Part shown: in pieces, positions 1 through 12,240 of the stretch
Position numbering within the stretch: the stretch's first letter is position 1
Layout: every line of letters begins with the position of its first letter
Assembly: GCF_030272615.1 (NCBI RefSeq)
Contig: NC_081408.1
Coordinates: 624,431,912 to 624,495,911, forward strand
DNA length: 64,000 bases
Direction of reading: 5' to 3'
DNA from: Cryptomeria japonica
Taxonomy: Eukaryota > Streptophyta > Pinopsida > Cupressales > Cupressaceae
Program-made: the position numbers and the translations under genes
The notes under the pieces: generated by a model
Database searches by the model: none
Told to the model about the DNA's origin: nothing
The model's input: the letters and a program-made list of their open reading frames with translations, nothing else

Positions 1-24
1 AATAATAATAATAATAATAATAAT
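1..24. repeat. (AAT)n microsatellite
   Basis: The window opens inside an uninterrupted AAT trinucleotide run, so its true left end lies outside. Confidence 0.95.
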
Positions 25-893
25 TGTTACAGTTAGCATTTTGGTATCTTTTATGCATACCTCATGTTTTTCCTTGATTGTGTGAACTATGACTAACCTA
101 CGTATCTTCCCGTGTTTCAAACATTTCAATTAAACTACTATGAAAACCTTTAATCCAACCTATGTGCATTGACAAGTCCAAAGAAATCCAACCCTCCAAA
201 CCATACAAAGATGCATTTGTAACAAATTTTGAGAGAAAGGAAAGACATTACAATCTAATGAAAATCAATATGTCGATAAACAAATTGCAATACCATGACA
301 AGTTACTTCAAGATTCTACGCAAATTATGTTGTCTTGTCAGTGTAAAGGTCAATAATGTTTTAGTTGCTTAATTGATAACAAAGATGGACAAACATATCA
401 AAAAATAACATAATGCATAACGAAACATGCAAGCAAATGAAATCATAGCTTCAATCATTTAGAAAAATGTGTGAAAATTAAAACAAATGCAGTACTAGGG
501 TGGGCTGATACATTAAATTTGGAAGCTTAGACAATGTATGTAAACCAAAAGACATCATTTTTGGTAACATTTCTTTTCCTAGACATCAAGATTTTATAAT
601 GAACATTCATAAGAAATGATATATGCCACATAATATTGATTAACAATGACTAAACAAAGTCATGCACTAACAATCATTACAAGCTAATATCTAATTTATT
701 GGAAAGGAAATAAAACATTAAAAAATAAAAATACATTAGCATACCTATATTTTATAAATAAAATTTATGTAGAAGATGCCGAGAAATATCAAATTTAATT
801 TTTTTTACTTTAGCATAGATTAATTAATTTCATATGGTTAATGTTTATTATAATTTAGTTTTATTTTAGAATATGAAATGATTTTCAATAAAA

Positions 894-1124
894 AAAATAC
901 AAGTTTCTTTTAAATCTAGATTTAAAAACATATTTTTTTAAATTAGAAGTTTTAGATTAAAAAATATAATTTTTAAAATTTAGTATTATTTTAAATATGA
1001 AATGATTTGCATGCAAAAAATAAAAAGAAGTTTCTTTAAAATCTAGATTTAAAAACATAATTTTTTAAATATGAAGTTTCTTTTAAATATGGATTTAAAA
1101 ATATATATATATTTGTATTTAATA

Positions 1125-1155
<31 letters not shown>

Positions 1156-1225
1156 GGAAATTGCTTTTTAATGTAGATTTGTTTATTTTAAATCTAGATT
1201 TAAAAAATAGGAAGTTGCTTTTTAA
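894..1225. repeat. Degenerate AT-rich tandem repeat
   Basis: A motif close to AAGTTTCTTTTAAATCTAGA, followed by TTTAAAAA and an AT-rich spacer, recurs about four times (near 900, 1028, 1072 and 1160-1200). The copies differ in length and sequence. Confidence 0.6.
1125..1155. repeat. (AAT)n microsatellite
   Basis: About ten perfect AAT units interrupt the degenerate AT-rich repeat. Confidence 0.9.
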
Positions 1226-1259
1226 TTTAGTTTTTAGTCTTTAACTTATAAAGTTGGGT

Positions 1260-1417
1260 GGGTGTCATTGTAGTGTTACACCTCTAAAAATTTCTCACAA
1301 GAAAATAGAATGTTACCGGTTCAATGATGTACTACGTAGTTAATGAATTAGAGACTTGTCTTTTTCAAAAAATGACACGAGTAAGATCTTTGGGTGTCAC
1401 TGTAGTGTTACACCTCT
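1260..1417. repeat. 26 bp direct repeat pair
   Basis: A 26 bp segment starting GGGTGTCA and ending TTACACCTCT occurs at 1260-1285 and again at 1392-1417 with one mismatch. The spacer is about 106 bp. No function is evident; it may be a relic of a small insertion. Confidence 0.7.
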
Positions 1418-2636
1418 TGACATAATAACAAAATTGATTTATTTTAACATACTTGCTTTAGCCGAATAATTTGGTTATATCAGAAGGATGCTCAAGCTTT
1501 TATAGTTGAGGGAACTTTTCAAAAAGGTACAACATTAAATTTCAGCCATATCATAATTCCTCTTAAGTAACACAACTATAAATTGGTAGATCAAAGGGAA
1601 GGAATACATGCAATGTCTATCCCAAATCAAACTATTGGTGGAAGTTGTCAGTGAAGTATACTTCCTCTTCTAATTAAGAATGTTATTAAAAAGAAAAACT
1701 TGCAAATTATGCAACACATACTTTCTCTTTAGTTAAGAGTAATATTAATAACGAAAAAAATTTACATCATATAATCACATGCATTACTATAAGTTGGACT
1801 AAATATAAGTTGATTGGACCATGCACTATATTTAAATTAAACTAAAAGAAGCTAAAGAAAAAATAGTCATGAGACAAATGAAAATGCAGGTCTTCAAAAT
1901 ATTTTAATTATTTAATTTATTTTAATTTAATTTTAGTTACTTAATTTTATTCATTTCAGTTATTTAATTTAATTTTAGTTATTTAATTTAATTTAAGTTA
2001 TTTAATTTAATTTTTTAATTCTTAAATTTTCATTAACTTATTTTTTCTCTTAATTCTGTATTGAAAATAAAATTATGATATTCGTTTTAATGCATCAAAC
2101 CATGAAATCAACAAACTTAGAGTCGTGATATTTCAACTCAAGTTTAAATGACCAATCACTAAATTTAATTTTATCACTCACAAGTGAATGTTTTTACATC
2201 CATATGTTAGTATAATATGACTCTCGACATAATCATATATTAGTAGAGGCACATATGTCACTTTAGTCTAGAGGCAGTGAAGAGAGCTTGGAAGAGATGG
2301 TCAACCAAATTCTTTCTCATATTTTGTCCCCTGAAACTCTAAAACATATGATGCCTCATATTGATTTGGAAGTCTAATTTGTTTTGGGAGTTTTCAATTT
2401 TGGTTTTAGTTTTTTTATTAAATCTATGTGACTCATATATATATAAGTCTATGGGTAAGTGCACAAAGTTGTGTCCACTTAGTGTGGAAGTTTTACACTT
2501 AGACAAAAATAGCAAATCTCATGGAGCGCATGACAAACAAAACGGGATCCCGTTTCACGTCGGGATCCCAAGCCAAAATTTGAAACGAGATCCCATTTAG
2601 CTTCGGGATCCTAAGCCTAGATCTAAGAAACAAGAT

Positions 2637-2786
2637 CCTATTTCAAAAATAAAACAGGATCCCGTTTCCTTTTTTTTTAATTTGTTTTTAAATTTTTATT
2701 TTTTTTAATAAAAAATACAAGCTATATATACATGAAATATAAAATTTATATATAAGTCACATTTCTCTGTCTTTTTTTTTCCTTTC
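2637..2786 (+). repeat. Left inverted arm of satellite-bearing element
   Basis: Reads AACAAGATCC...AACGGGATCC-type words, a T-rich spacer, then ACAAGCTATATATACATGAAATA and AAGTCACATTTCTCTGTCTT. The reverse complement of 6470-6690 carries the same succession of blocks. The best-matching 65 bp are about 85% identical by eye. Confidence 0.7.
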
Positions 2787-2883
2787 TATCTCACTTTGTC
2801 CCCTCTCTCCCAAAATCTAACTATGTCTCTATCTCTCTCACGTCCTTAACTCTTTACTCTTTACCTCTGCTCTCTCTATACAC

Positions 2884-3028
<145 letters not shown>

Positions 3029-3079
3029 ACCTCTCACTTAATGTACCATCTCTCTCTCCCAACCAACTTATCTTTCTCT

Positions 3080-6000
3080 ACATATATCATATTAGGTCCT
3101 ACTAAGGGGTCTTATGTCATAATAGGTCCTAGTAAAAGGTATAATATATTAATAGGTCCTCTTAAGGGGTCTTTTGACATAATAGGTCGTATTATGTCAT
3201 AATAGGACCTATTATGTCACAATGGGATCTATTATGACATTATAGGTCCTATTATGTCACAATAGGTCCTATTATGACATAATACCCCTTAACAAGTCAT
3301 AGTAAGGGGTATAAAGTCATAATAGGTTCTCTTAAGGGGTTTTATGACATAATATGACCTATGATGTCATAAAAGGACCTATGATGACATAATAGGACCT
3401 ATTACATCATCATAGATCTTATTATGTCATTATTAGTCCTATTATGACATAATAGGTCCTATTATGTGATAATCGATCTTATTATGTCATAATAGATCCT
3501 ACTAAGGGATCTTATGTCATAATAGGTTCTCTTTAAGGGGTCTCATGACATAATAGGTCGTATTATGTCACAATATGACCTATTATATCACAATAGGACC
3601 TATTATGATACAATAGGACCTATTATGTCACAATAGGTCCTATTATGTCACAATGTGACATATTATGACATTATAGGTCCTATTATGTCACAATAGGTCA
3701 TGTTATGACATAATACCCCTTAACTGTCTCTAAAAGTACCGTCTCTCTCTCCCAACCAACTTATCTTTCTCTACATATGTCATAACAAGTCCTACTAAGG
3801 GGTCTTATGTCATAATAAGTCCTAGTAAGAGGTATAATGTCATAATAGGTCCTCTTAAGGGGTCTTATGACATAATAGGTCATATTATGACATAAGAGAT
3901 CCTATTATGTCACAATGGAACCTATTAGGACATAATAGGTCATATTATGACATTATAGGTCCTATTATGTCACAATAGGTCATATTATGTCACAATAGGT
4001 CCTATTACGACATAATACCCCTTAACAAGTCCTAGTAAGGGGTTTAACGTCATAATAGGTCCTCTTAAAGGGTTTTAGGACATAATAAGACCTATTACAT
4101 CATCATAGATCCTATTATGTCATTATTAGTCCTATTATGACATAATACCCTTTAACAGGTCCTACTAAGGGGTATAATGTCATAATAGGTCCTCTTAAGG
4201 GGTCTTATGACATAATAGGACCTATTATGACATGATAGGTCCTCTTAAGGGATCTTATGACATTATAGGAAATAATAGATCCTATTATGTGATAATCAAT
4301 CCTATTATGTCATAATAGGTCCTACTAAGGTCCGTCTTATGTCATAATAGGTCCTAGTAAGAGGTATAATGTCATAATAGTCCCTCTTAAGGGGTCTTAT
4401 GACTTAATAGGACCTATTATGACATGATAGGTCCTATTATGTGATAATTGATCCTATTATGTCATAATAGGTCCTACTAAGTGGTCTTATGTCATAATAG
4501 GTCCTAGTAAGAGGTATAATGTCATAATAGGTCCTCTTAAGGTGTCTTATGACATAATAAGACCTATTATGACATAATAGGTTGCATTATGTCACAATAC
4601 AACCTATTATGACATAATACGACCTATTATGTCACAATACGACCTATTATGTCACAATAGGACCTATTATGATATAATAGGTCATATTATGATATTATAG
4701 GTCATATTATGTCACAATAGGTCCTATTATGACATAATACCCCTCAACTCTCTCTAAACATACCATCTCTCTCTTCCAACCAACTTATCTTTCTCTACAT
4801 GTGTCATAATAGGTCCTACTAAGGGGTCTTATGTAATAATAGGTCCTCTTAAGGGGTCTTATGACATAATAGGTCGTATTATGACATAATAAGTCGTATT
4901 ATGACATAATAAGTCGTATTATGACATAATAAGTCGTATTATGACATAATAAGTCGTATTATGTCATAATAGGACCTATTATGTCACAATGGGACCTATT
5001 ATGACATAATAGTTCGTATTATGACATTATAGGTCCTATTATGTTGCAATAAGTCATATTATGTCATAATACCCCTTAACATGTCCTAGTAAGGGTTATA
5101 AAGTCATAATAGGTTCTCTTAAGGGGTTTTATGACATAATATGACCTATGATGGCATAATAGGACCTACGATGACATAATAGGACCTATTACATCATCAT
5201 AAATCCTATTATGTCATAATTGATCCTTTTATGACATAATACCCTTTAACGGGTCCTACTAAGGGGCATAATGTTATAATAGGTCCTCTCAAGGGGTCTT
5301 ATGACATAATAGGACCAATTATGACATGACAAGTTCTCTCAAGGGGTCTTACGACATTATAGGACCTATATAACACAATAACATAATAGGTCCTATTATG
5401 TGATAATCAATCCTATTATGTCATAATAGGTCCTCCTAAGGGGTCTTATGTCATAATAGGTCCTAGTAAGAGGTATAATGTCATAATAGGTCCTCTTAAG
5501 GGGTCTTATGACATAATAGGACCTATTATGACACAAAAAGACCTATTATGACACAAAAGCACCTATTATGTCACAATGAGACCTCTTATGACATAATAGG
5601 TCATATTATGACATTATAGGTCCTATTATGTCACAATAGGTCCTTTTATGACATAATACCCCTTAACAAGTCCTACTAAGGGGTATAAAGTCATAATAGG
5701 TCCTCTTAAGGGCTTTTATGACATAATATGACCTATGATGTCATAATAGGACCTATTATGTCATCATAGGTCCTATTATGTCATAATAGGACCTATTATG
5801 TCATCATAGGTCCTATTATGTCATAATAGGACCTATTATGTCATCATAGGTCCTATTATGTCATAATCAGTCCTATTATGACATAATACCCTTCAATAGG
5901 TCCTACTAAGGGGTATAATGTCATAATGCGTCCTCTTAAGGGGTCTTCTGACATAATAGGACCTATTATGACATAACATGTCCTCTTAAGGGGTCTTATG

Positions 6001-6367
6001 ACATTATAGAACTCATAATAGGTCTTATTATGTGATAATCGATCCTATTATGTCATAATAGGTCCTACTAAGGGGTCTTAAGTCATAATAGGTCCTAGTA
6101 AGAGGTATAATGTCATAATAGGTCCTTTTGAGGGGTCTTATGACATAATAGGACCTATTATGACTTAATCGGTCGTATTATGTCATAATAGGATCTATTA
6201 TGACTTAATAGGTCGTATTATGTCATAATAGGACCTATTATGACACAATAAGACCTATTATGTCACAATAGAACCTATTATGACACATTAGGACCTATTA
6301 TGTCACAATGGGACCTATTATGACATAACAGGTTGTATTATGACATTATAGGTCCTATTACATCACA
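3080..6367. repeat. Palindromic tandem satellite array
   Basis: About 3.3 kb built almost wholly from a roughly 20 bp word, AGGTCCTATTATGTCATAAT, and variants. The core TATTATG(A/T)CATAATA is its own reverse complement and AGGTCC/GGACCT alternate, so most words are palindromes. A second word, CCTCTTAAGGGGTCTTATG, recurs between them. Longer units are visible: the non-palindromic marker CCAACCAACTTATCTTTC recurs three times, with the adjoining TACC at 3044, 3737 and 4761. This gives units of about 0.7 and 1.0 kb. There are no coding frames. Confidence 0.92.
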
Positions 6368-6469
6368 ATTTATAAGATCTTCTAAAATCTAGAATATGTA
6401 TTATAAATCCTAGAGATCTGAAACCACTCTCAAACATCCTGCCAATATATACATGAAATATAACTTAAA

Positions 6470-6690
6470 GTATAAGAAAGGAAAAAGACAAAGGGAAATG
6501 TGACTTAAACTTAAATGTTGTATTTCATGTATATATAGTTTGTTTGTTATTTTGAAAAAAAATTAAATTTTTTTTTAAAAATGTATATATAGTTTTTGTT
6601 TTTTTGTTTTGTTTTTTTTAAATTAAAAAAGGGAAACGAGATCCCGTTTGCTAAATGTGTTTTTAATTATTTTAAAAAACAAAACGAGAT
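6470..6690 (-). repeat. Right inverted arm of satellite-bearing element
   Basis: Reverse-complement partner of 2637-2786. It contains GAAATGTGACTTAAACTTAA, ATTTCATGTATATATAG, and GAGATCCCGTTTG/GAGATCTTGTTTC words. With nearby 6440-6465 it also forms a smaller local hairpin based on TATATACATGAAATATAA. Confidence 0.7.
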
Positions 6691-7408
6691 CTTGTTTCTA
6701 AAAATTTCAAACTTTGGTTTGGTTGTAGCTTCGGTTTTGGCTTGAGAAATGGCTTGGACCTGGTTTGACCTGCAACTTGAAGGCCAAATCAATCTTCATA
6801 TAAAATAATGACTTCAAAAATATATCTGAACACCAAATTTTCAGAATTTTTTTAAACAATGAAAACCCAATAGTAGAGACTTTCTAGATTCGAAATATGT
6901 AAATTTTTTTTAAAATGGGTCAACATTTTTATTTTTAAAATAATTACTAATGAAAGAGGTCCATAAACTCGAAATAACATGGTTTTTAAGTTTTTTAATA
7001 AGTTTTTTGTCTCAAGTTTTTTGAAAAAAAAAATATATGTCATCAAGCTAGAGACAATTCTATACAGTTTTTAAAAAATAAAAATAAAAAATTTTAAGTT
7101 TAGGTCAAATTATGCTTGCCGTACACAAGAATTTTTCAACACAATGATTATGCCCAATAAAAAATTAACAAAAAATAAACATGTAGAAAAAAATTACAAA
7201 AAAATATTCTCATCAAAGGTGAGTGAGTTATAGATCTTTTCCCAAAAGGATTTATAAAAATAATTTCATTTAGGTCAAATTATGCTTGTCGTACACGAGC
7301 ATGGTATGGTCTTAAAAAGTGACTTTTAAACTATAGGTTTTAATAATGCTTATTCAAACTTCATTTTTAAGATCTGGGTATTAAAATAAATTACATATTT
7401 GGAAAGTA
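6691..7408. other. AT-rich non-coding DNA, right part of element
   Basis: No gene seen. One motif is repeated: TAGGTCAAATTATGCTTG followed by (C/T)CGTACAC occurs near 7101 and 7271, about 170 bp apart. The rest is low-complexity A/T runs. Confidence 0.6.
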
Positions 7409-7413
7409 GACTT
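7409..7413 (+). repeat. Target site duplication, left (GACTT)
   Basis: GACTT immediately precedes the LTR start TGTTAGAG and recurs directly after the right LTR at 9840-9844. This marks the integration of the nested LTR element. Confidence 0.9.
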
Positions 7414-7732
7414 TGTTAGAGTAAAGGTTTTAATTTAATCATGTTGATTAAATTACCTTTATTCCTCTCTTAAGATTTCACTTTAGTTTGCATTTGTGAC
7501 ATTTAATAATTATATTAATTATTAAATGTCTACCTATTAGGGTTTCTTTTAGGGTTGCACAATATCCTTTTATAAGGATTCATCATTGTAATTTATCTCT
7601 CTCTCGGATGAATACAATTTTCAGCTTTCAGAGCACCCTTGCTTGTTTGTCTCCATCTCTTCTTTCTGTGACAGGTTATTTGCATGCAGGTGATCTTCGG
7701 GGTCTGTGAAGTTGGCTTTCTCAACTTCTACA
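7414..7732 (+). repeat. 5' LTR of non-autonomous element
   Basis: Begins TGTTAGAGTAAAGG and ends CTTCTACA. A TATA-like TTTTATAAGG lies near 7567-7576. It appears identical to 9521-9839. Confidence 0.93.
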
Positions 7733-7744
7733 TGGTATCAGAGC
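7733..7744 (+). promoter_or_regulatory. tRNA primer-binding site
   Basis: TGGTATCAGAGC directly follows the LTR. It matches the 3' end complement of plant initiator methionine tRNA, the standard copia primer site. Confidence 0.88.
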
Positions 7745-7971
7745 TCCAGACCTGCTGCTTCCTGTTCGTCTTCTGAAGAATTTGGAGCTACGAGGGTTAG
7801 ATCTGACTTTCAGGTTTTGGTTGCATCAGATCTGTGTTTGTCTTCTATTTTTTATTTTGGAATAGGGGGTATTTTTTTCGGTGCACTTTGAGCCCAAACG
7901 GACCTCACCGTTGAGCTTGTAGCGCCCAAAAACCCCTATTTCCATATAAAATTCGTCCGATTTGGACACAG

Positions 7972-8364
7972 TTGCTCCAGAAGGCAAAATTTTTTATGCC
8001 CCAAGGCCGTACGGCCCTAGGGCACGCAAACCGAGGCAAAATCAAAAAAAAATATATAAAAAAAGCGGTTTTTTGTTTTGAGGAAGGCGCAGCCAGTTTA
8101 AAACGCAGCGCCGCCCAGCGGCCACTGCCCGGCCGCCGCCGCCGGCGGTCACCACCGGTCGCGGCCAGGCAGCTCCCGCCACGCCGCAAGCGACGCCCGC
8201 AGCCGCCGCGCCACCGGCGCTCCGCCGCCCGCGCCCAGCCCGCGCCTTGCCCACGTGCCGCCGCCGCCGCCACTGCACCGCCCCTGCGCCGCCGCCCCCT
8301 GCGCCCGCCCCTAGTCGCCCAGAGGACCAGGGGCTTTTTTTTTTTTAAGCCCTTGAGGGCTTAA
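7972..8364 (+). other. GC-rich insert with 130-codon open frame in the LTR element
   Basis: Between about 8090 and 8330 the DNA turns abruptly GC-rich (CGCCGC-type runs) within an otherwise AT-rich element. One plus-strand frame stays open for 130 codons and encodes an Arg/Pro/Ala-rich low-complexity chain. Minus-strand frames in the same block are also open, as expected in GC-rich DNA, so a real protein is doubtful. It could be a captured host gene fragment (a 5' UTR or proline-rich exon) or a structured RNA leader. I do not recognise it. Confidence 0.35.
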
Positions 8365-9511
8365 AGGGCCTATTTGGGCTTTTTTGGAGCAGTTTTACTA
8401 AATCGGGTATAACTCGGGCATTTTAGCTCGGATTTTCGAATGAAAATAGGCATTGGAAAGCTGGTTCCGAGCCCGATCTAAAAGATGGAGATCTTTTTTT
8501 CTGATTTTGCCGTTTTACAGTGTTTTTTGCCAGTCAAAGTTAGAACAAATTTTTTGCATTCCAGGAGACGTAGAATGAGCATCCGACCTCCGTTTTTTGA
8601 AAAATTTATATTTTCGGAAAGCGTGTTCTGTGTACTTTCCAGAAATATGAGTTTTTTTTTTCCAGATTCTGCTCCATGCATATTTTATTCAGTTTTTTGC
8701 TTTTCAGCACTCTGGTGGATATCGTGGTTGTTTCAGGTCCTGGGATCTCTTTTCTGAGTAGGATGTCTCTGCTTTGATTCTCATTTCTATTTCCAGTCTT
8801 CTTATCATTGTAGCTTGTAATTATGTAAACGCATTGAGATAAAGTGCCATAATGCATTGTTTACTTGGAATCTTGCATATCAAGTGCCATGAGGGGGTTG
8901 ATGTTTGCCTTTGTTTGCCATCTTCCTTTGTCAAGTGAGTGTTCCTTCCACGACATTCGCCTCATGATGCTATGTTTCAGCACCTTTGATGTTCTTGGTT
9001 CTTCGTCATGCAATTGTTTTTGGCTGTCCTTTTCAGTGTTCCTGTCCCTCTCCCACTTCCGCATTATGGGGAGGTTTATCCTGTTGGTTCTAATGCTTCC
9101 GTGGTTCGATTGATCAGCTCTTCAGGCTTTGGTTTCTCATGCCATCTGTATCTTCGATTTCAGTTGTTTTGCCTTGTTTGCCTCCTGATTCAAGTAGTGT
9201 CATTTGAGGGCACTCATGCAGATTACAGTCTTCTCTACCTGGTCATGTTCTAGTTCAGTGGATGTTCTTTAGATCAGCAGTTATTCTTTGACAGAGTTTG
9301 CATGTTCTTCATGCTTCAGTGGTGTTCTTCCATCTCTTTTTGGAGTAGAGTTTTGTTCCCATGTGGTTTTCTCTATTTCTCCACTTTACAGAGATTTGGT
9401 TGTAATTGGGTACCTGATCAGGCCTTGTTGCCGGGACCCAAGTTTACTTTCTTGCATTGTAGTTACCTTTGCTTTCTTGCACATGTTTGTAACTGCACTT
9501 TTGCTCATCTT

Positions 9512-9520
9512 AAGGGGGGG
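9512..9520 (+). promoter_or_regulatory. Polypurine tract of non-autonomous element
   Basis: The purine run immediately 5' of the right LTR start TGTTAGAG, used to prime plus-strand DNA synthesis. Confidence 0.85.
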
Positions 9521-9839
9521 TGTTAGAGTAAAGGTTTTAATTTAATCATGTTGATTAAATTACCTTTATTCCTCTCTTAAGATTTCACTTTAGTTTGCAT
9601 TTGTGACATTTAATAATTATATTAATTATTAAATGTCTACCTATTAGGGTTTCTTTTAGGGTTGCACAATATCCTTTTATAAGGATTCATCATTGTAATT
9701 TATCTCTCTCTCGGATGAATACAATTTTCAGCTTTCAGAGCACCCTTGCTTGTTTGTCTCCATCTCTTCTTTCTGTGACAGGTTATTTGCATGCAGGTGA
9801 TCTTCGGGGTCTGTGAAGTTGGCTTTCTCAACTTCTACA
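9521..9839 (+). repeat. 3' LTR of non-autonomous element
   Basis: Appears identical over 319 bp to the 5' LTR. It is followed at 9840-9844 by the second GACTT copy. Confidence 0.93.
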
Positions 9840-10175
9840 GACTTCAAGGACTACATTTTCTATTAAATTTTTTCAAGATTCATTCTTTAAGTGCATGAAA
9901 TCTTTAGGTCAAACAAGATGAAATTGGAAAAAATGAGAAAAACTTTCTTTTTGGCCAAAAAGTGGACACAACTTCTTGCAAGTACCCCTATGTGATTCTC
10001 ACATATGGAAAAATGTAAGGTTTTGCTATATGTTGTATTCCCTTGGCATATTTTTTAAAATGCTATTAGCTAACATATTTTTCCTATTTTTTAAATATGT
10101 AATTAAAATAGTGAAAAAATATCGCTATAGAATGGAGGTGATATGCTATGTTCAACAAGCATACTCCTTGTGCTA

Positions 10176-10250
10176 TTAGATGTCCCATTGAGATTTGAAC
10201 TTGAGTTCTTAATGTGGAAATCCAATTTCAAATCCCAATGAGACATCTAA
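10176..10250. repeat. 24 bp inverted repeat (hairpin)
   Basis: TTAGATGTCCCATTGAGATT plus TGAA at 10176-10199 pairs with 10227-10250 at 22 of 24 positions, leaving a 27 bp loop. It could be the end of a MITE-like element or a chance snapback. Confidence 0.7.
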
Positions 10251-10818
10251 TTTGAAATTCTAAGTTGTCTCTTGATCTTCCATAATTGTCTTCTAATGTG
10301 AAAGTGGTTTCTAAATAAGTGAACTTCTAAGTTGCAACTTTTGATCTTCCAAGGAAATTTCTTGCATGGTTTCTCAAAAGACGCTAATATTGGTTTCATG
10401 GTTATGCTCATAAGAGCTTGACTTGCTCTGATGTTGATGACAATGGATGTGTGTGAAAGTGATTTTAACTCTTTTATTTGATTAATTATGTTGGATATTT
10501 CTTTTAGGTCTTAGCCCATGTTGTATTAACAATAGATATTGGTTTGAAATTAATATAATTGTATCTCCTATAATAGTTTTAAAAATCAGAAGGGTAGGGT
10601 TAATGCTCCAATCTATCATGATTGAAATACCTCTCTACATAGGTAGTTTTTTTTTTTTGCACATTCCTTACCTTTACCAATAGGTGACAATATTATCGAG
10701 TAACACTAACCTTTCTTCAATGTTATTCCAAAGGATGGAGCTTGCTTTTTGTATCATGTTTGCTTTTAATTTATGCACCTTTTTTAGGCTAGAAGGGGAC
10801 TAGCTGGCTAGAAGGGAA

Positions 10819-10965
10819 CTAGTTAGGTGGAAGGGAATTGGTTCATATAATGTGTGAAAATAAGCAAATGGTACTATAAAGATAGGGTTCAATTAACTAG
10901 AAGGGAATTAGTTCATGTGATGTGTGAAAAGAGACAAATGGTAGTATCAAGACGAAGTTCAATAT
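10819..10965. repeat. About 70 bp tandem duplication
   Basis: Two diverged copies share the order GGAAGGGAATT(G/A)GTTCAT, ATGTGTGAAAA, CAAATGGTA and AAGTTCAAT/GGGTTCAAT. Shorter ACTAG..GAAGGG words precede them from 10790. Confidence 0.65.
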
Positions 10966-11423
10966 TATCAAGCTAAGCATGAATTAAAATTTGTAATAAT
11001 GATTGAGACGAACCATAGACTTTAAGACAATCAACTGAAATCAAATCTAAGCCTATTCATGATCTTTAAAATATGAAACTTTGAGATGCCTTACCTTCTA
11101 TTATAATCACATCCAAACTAGTTAGGCTAGAACATCATTACCTTAGGCTATATGTGTAGTATTAGATAGATATTAAGATCAACTTTACTACTACACCTCA
11201 ATATGTTTAACGTGAGATACAAATAGTAAGAGAAGGCACAAATGAAGCGTAACACTATTAAAGCACAAACAATGAATTAATTGTCCACAAAGACATTGAA
11301 ATTGTGATTCCTTTTTGAGATTATTATGTCTTGAACATGTGTCAGTACATTAATCATTTTTGGTCTCGTTATTGTTTTAATTGCAAAATTAGAAATGCAA
11401 AATAACATACTTGTTGATTTTTC

Positions 11424-11705
11424 AAAATTCTATGTTGAGCTTCATCATTCTACATTAGTTTGGACATATTGATTACTTCAAAAAAATGCATATATTCTCT
11501 TTTGTAGATTCTCTTCTCAGTCCATATTAAATTTTATGTTGGGCTTCATCATTCTATGATAATTTAGATATCTTGACCTTATTTTAAAGATTTAATATAT
11601 ACTCTTTTGCTAATGATTATTGCATCCTCACCAAATTGTATGTTGAGCGTCATCATTCTATGATAGCATGGACATTGATTATTTCAAAAATTTCATGTAT
11701 GGACT
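11424..11705. repeat. Three-copy tandem repeat, about 105 bp period
   Basis: Copies begin near 11424, 11529 and 11632. Each contains TATGTTG(A/G)GC(T/G)TCATCATTCTA followed by a GATTA(C/T)TTCAAAAA-like tail. They are diverged and encode nothing. Confidence 0.75.
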
Positions 11706-12240
11706 TTTCTCGTTGATTTTATAATTAGTCCCTAGTAACATCTTTGTTGTTTTGCATTTGTTTTTGTCATTTTTTTATAATGTTTGCATCTTTCATGTGG
11801 TCTTATGGGATATTGATGGAGGAGGAAAAGGTGTACTAGGCCTCAAATTTCTCTTGCAATCCAAAAGCCTATGGAATTGATGGTTCAACCAGACTTGTCA
11901 TGGCTTGAAAAATATTAGACATTAAAATATCAAGGATCACATCACATGTTATATAAAGGGGCTCAAAACATCCATTCCTTCATTGCTAATTATGCATATC
12001 AATCTTATATCATAGTTTTTTCCCAAGGATTACTCTGATCTACTAGTTGAATTCTCATAGTTCATCAATATTATTTTATTTTATATTGTAATACTTGTCT
12101 ACCTTTATCTTGTCTATTGAAAATGTTGAATCCTAATAGCTATGCAGGAAAGGAAAACAACTGCTTTAACCTACTTATTAAATTCTCTTGAATTTCAATA
12201 GTTTTTAAAATTTCACATTGTCAAACCTTAGCAAATGTCT

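Larger units (their letters stand above)
25..2423. other. AT-rich non-coding DNA
   Basis: I see no gene here. The open frames are short and rich in Lys, Asn, Ile and Phe, as expected by chance in AT-rich DNA. Local structure is limited to the repeats listed separately. The stretch at 1900-2030 is a degenerate run of a TTATTTAATTTAATTT-like motif. Confidence 0.7.
7414..9839 (+). mobile_element. Non-autonomous copia-like LTR retrotransposon (2,426 bp)
   Basis: Two 319 bp LTRs (TG...CA) flank a 1,788 bp interior and are bounded by GACTT duplications. Directly after the left LTR is TGGTATCAGAGC, the usual plant primer-binding site complementary to initiator Met tRNA. A polypurine tract AAGGGGGGG precedes the right LTR. 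The interior has no gag, protease, integrase or reverse transcriptase, so it must depend on another element. Its primer-binding site and the sequence before the 3' LTR (GGGTACCT, GGGACCCA blocks) resemble those of the full copia at 19410-25682, suggesting a related helper. The LTRs appear identical, so insertion was recent. Confidence 0.92.

Noticed and set aside
2361-2600. 79-codon plus-strand frame with a hydrophobic start
   Set aside because: It runs through the inverted-arm and GATCCC repeat sequence of the satellite element; composition and context point to a chance frame.
3080-6367. CRISPR-like regular repeat array
   Set aside because: Repeats are palindromic tandem words without unique spacers, and the window is plant nuclear DNA.
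8042-8278. Minus-strand Ala/Gly/Arg-rich frames in the GC-rich block
   Set aside because: GC-rich DNA leaves several frames open on both strands. None has a domain or consistent start, so a minus-strand gene is not supported.
8478-9545. Several 65-90 codon frames in the small LTR element interior
   Set aside because: No gag, pol or other motif. They are hydrophobic or Cys/Phe-rich, as T-rich DNA yields by chance.
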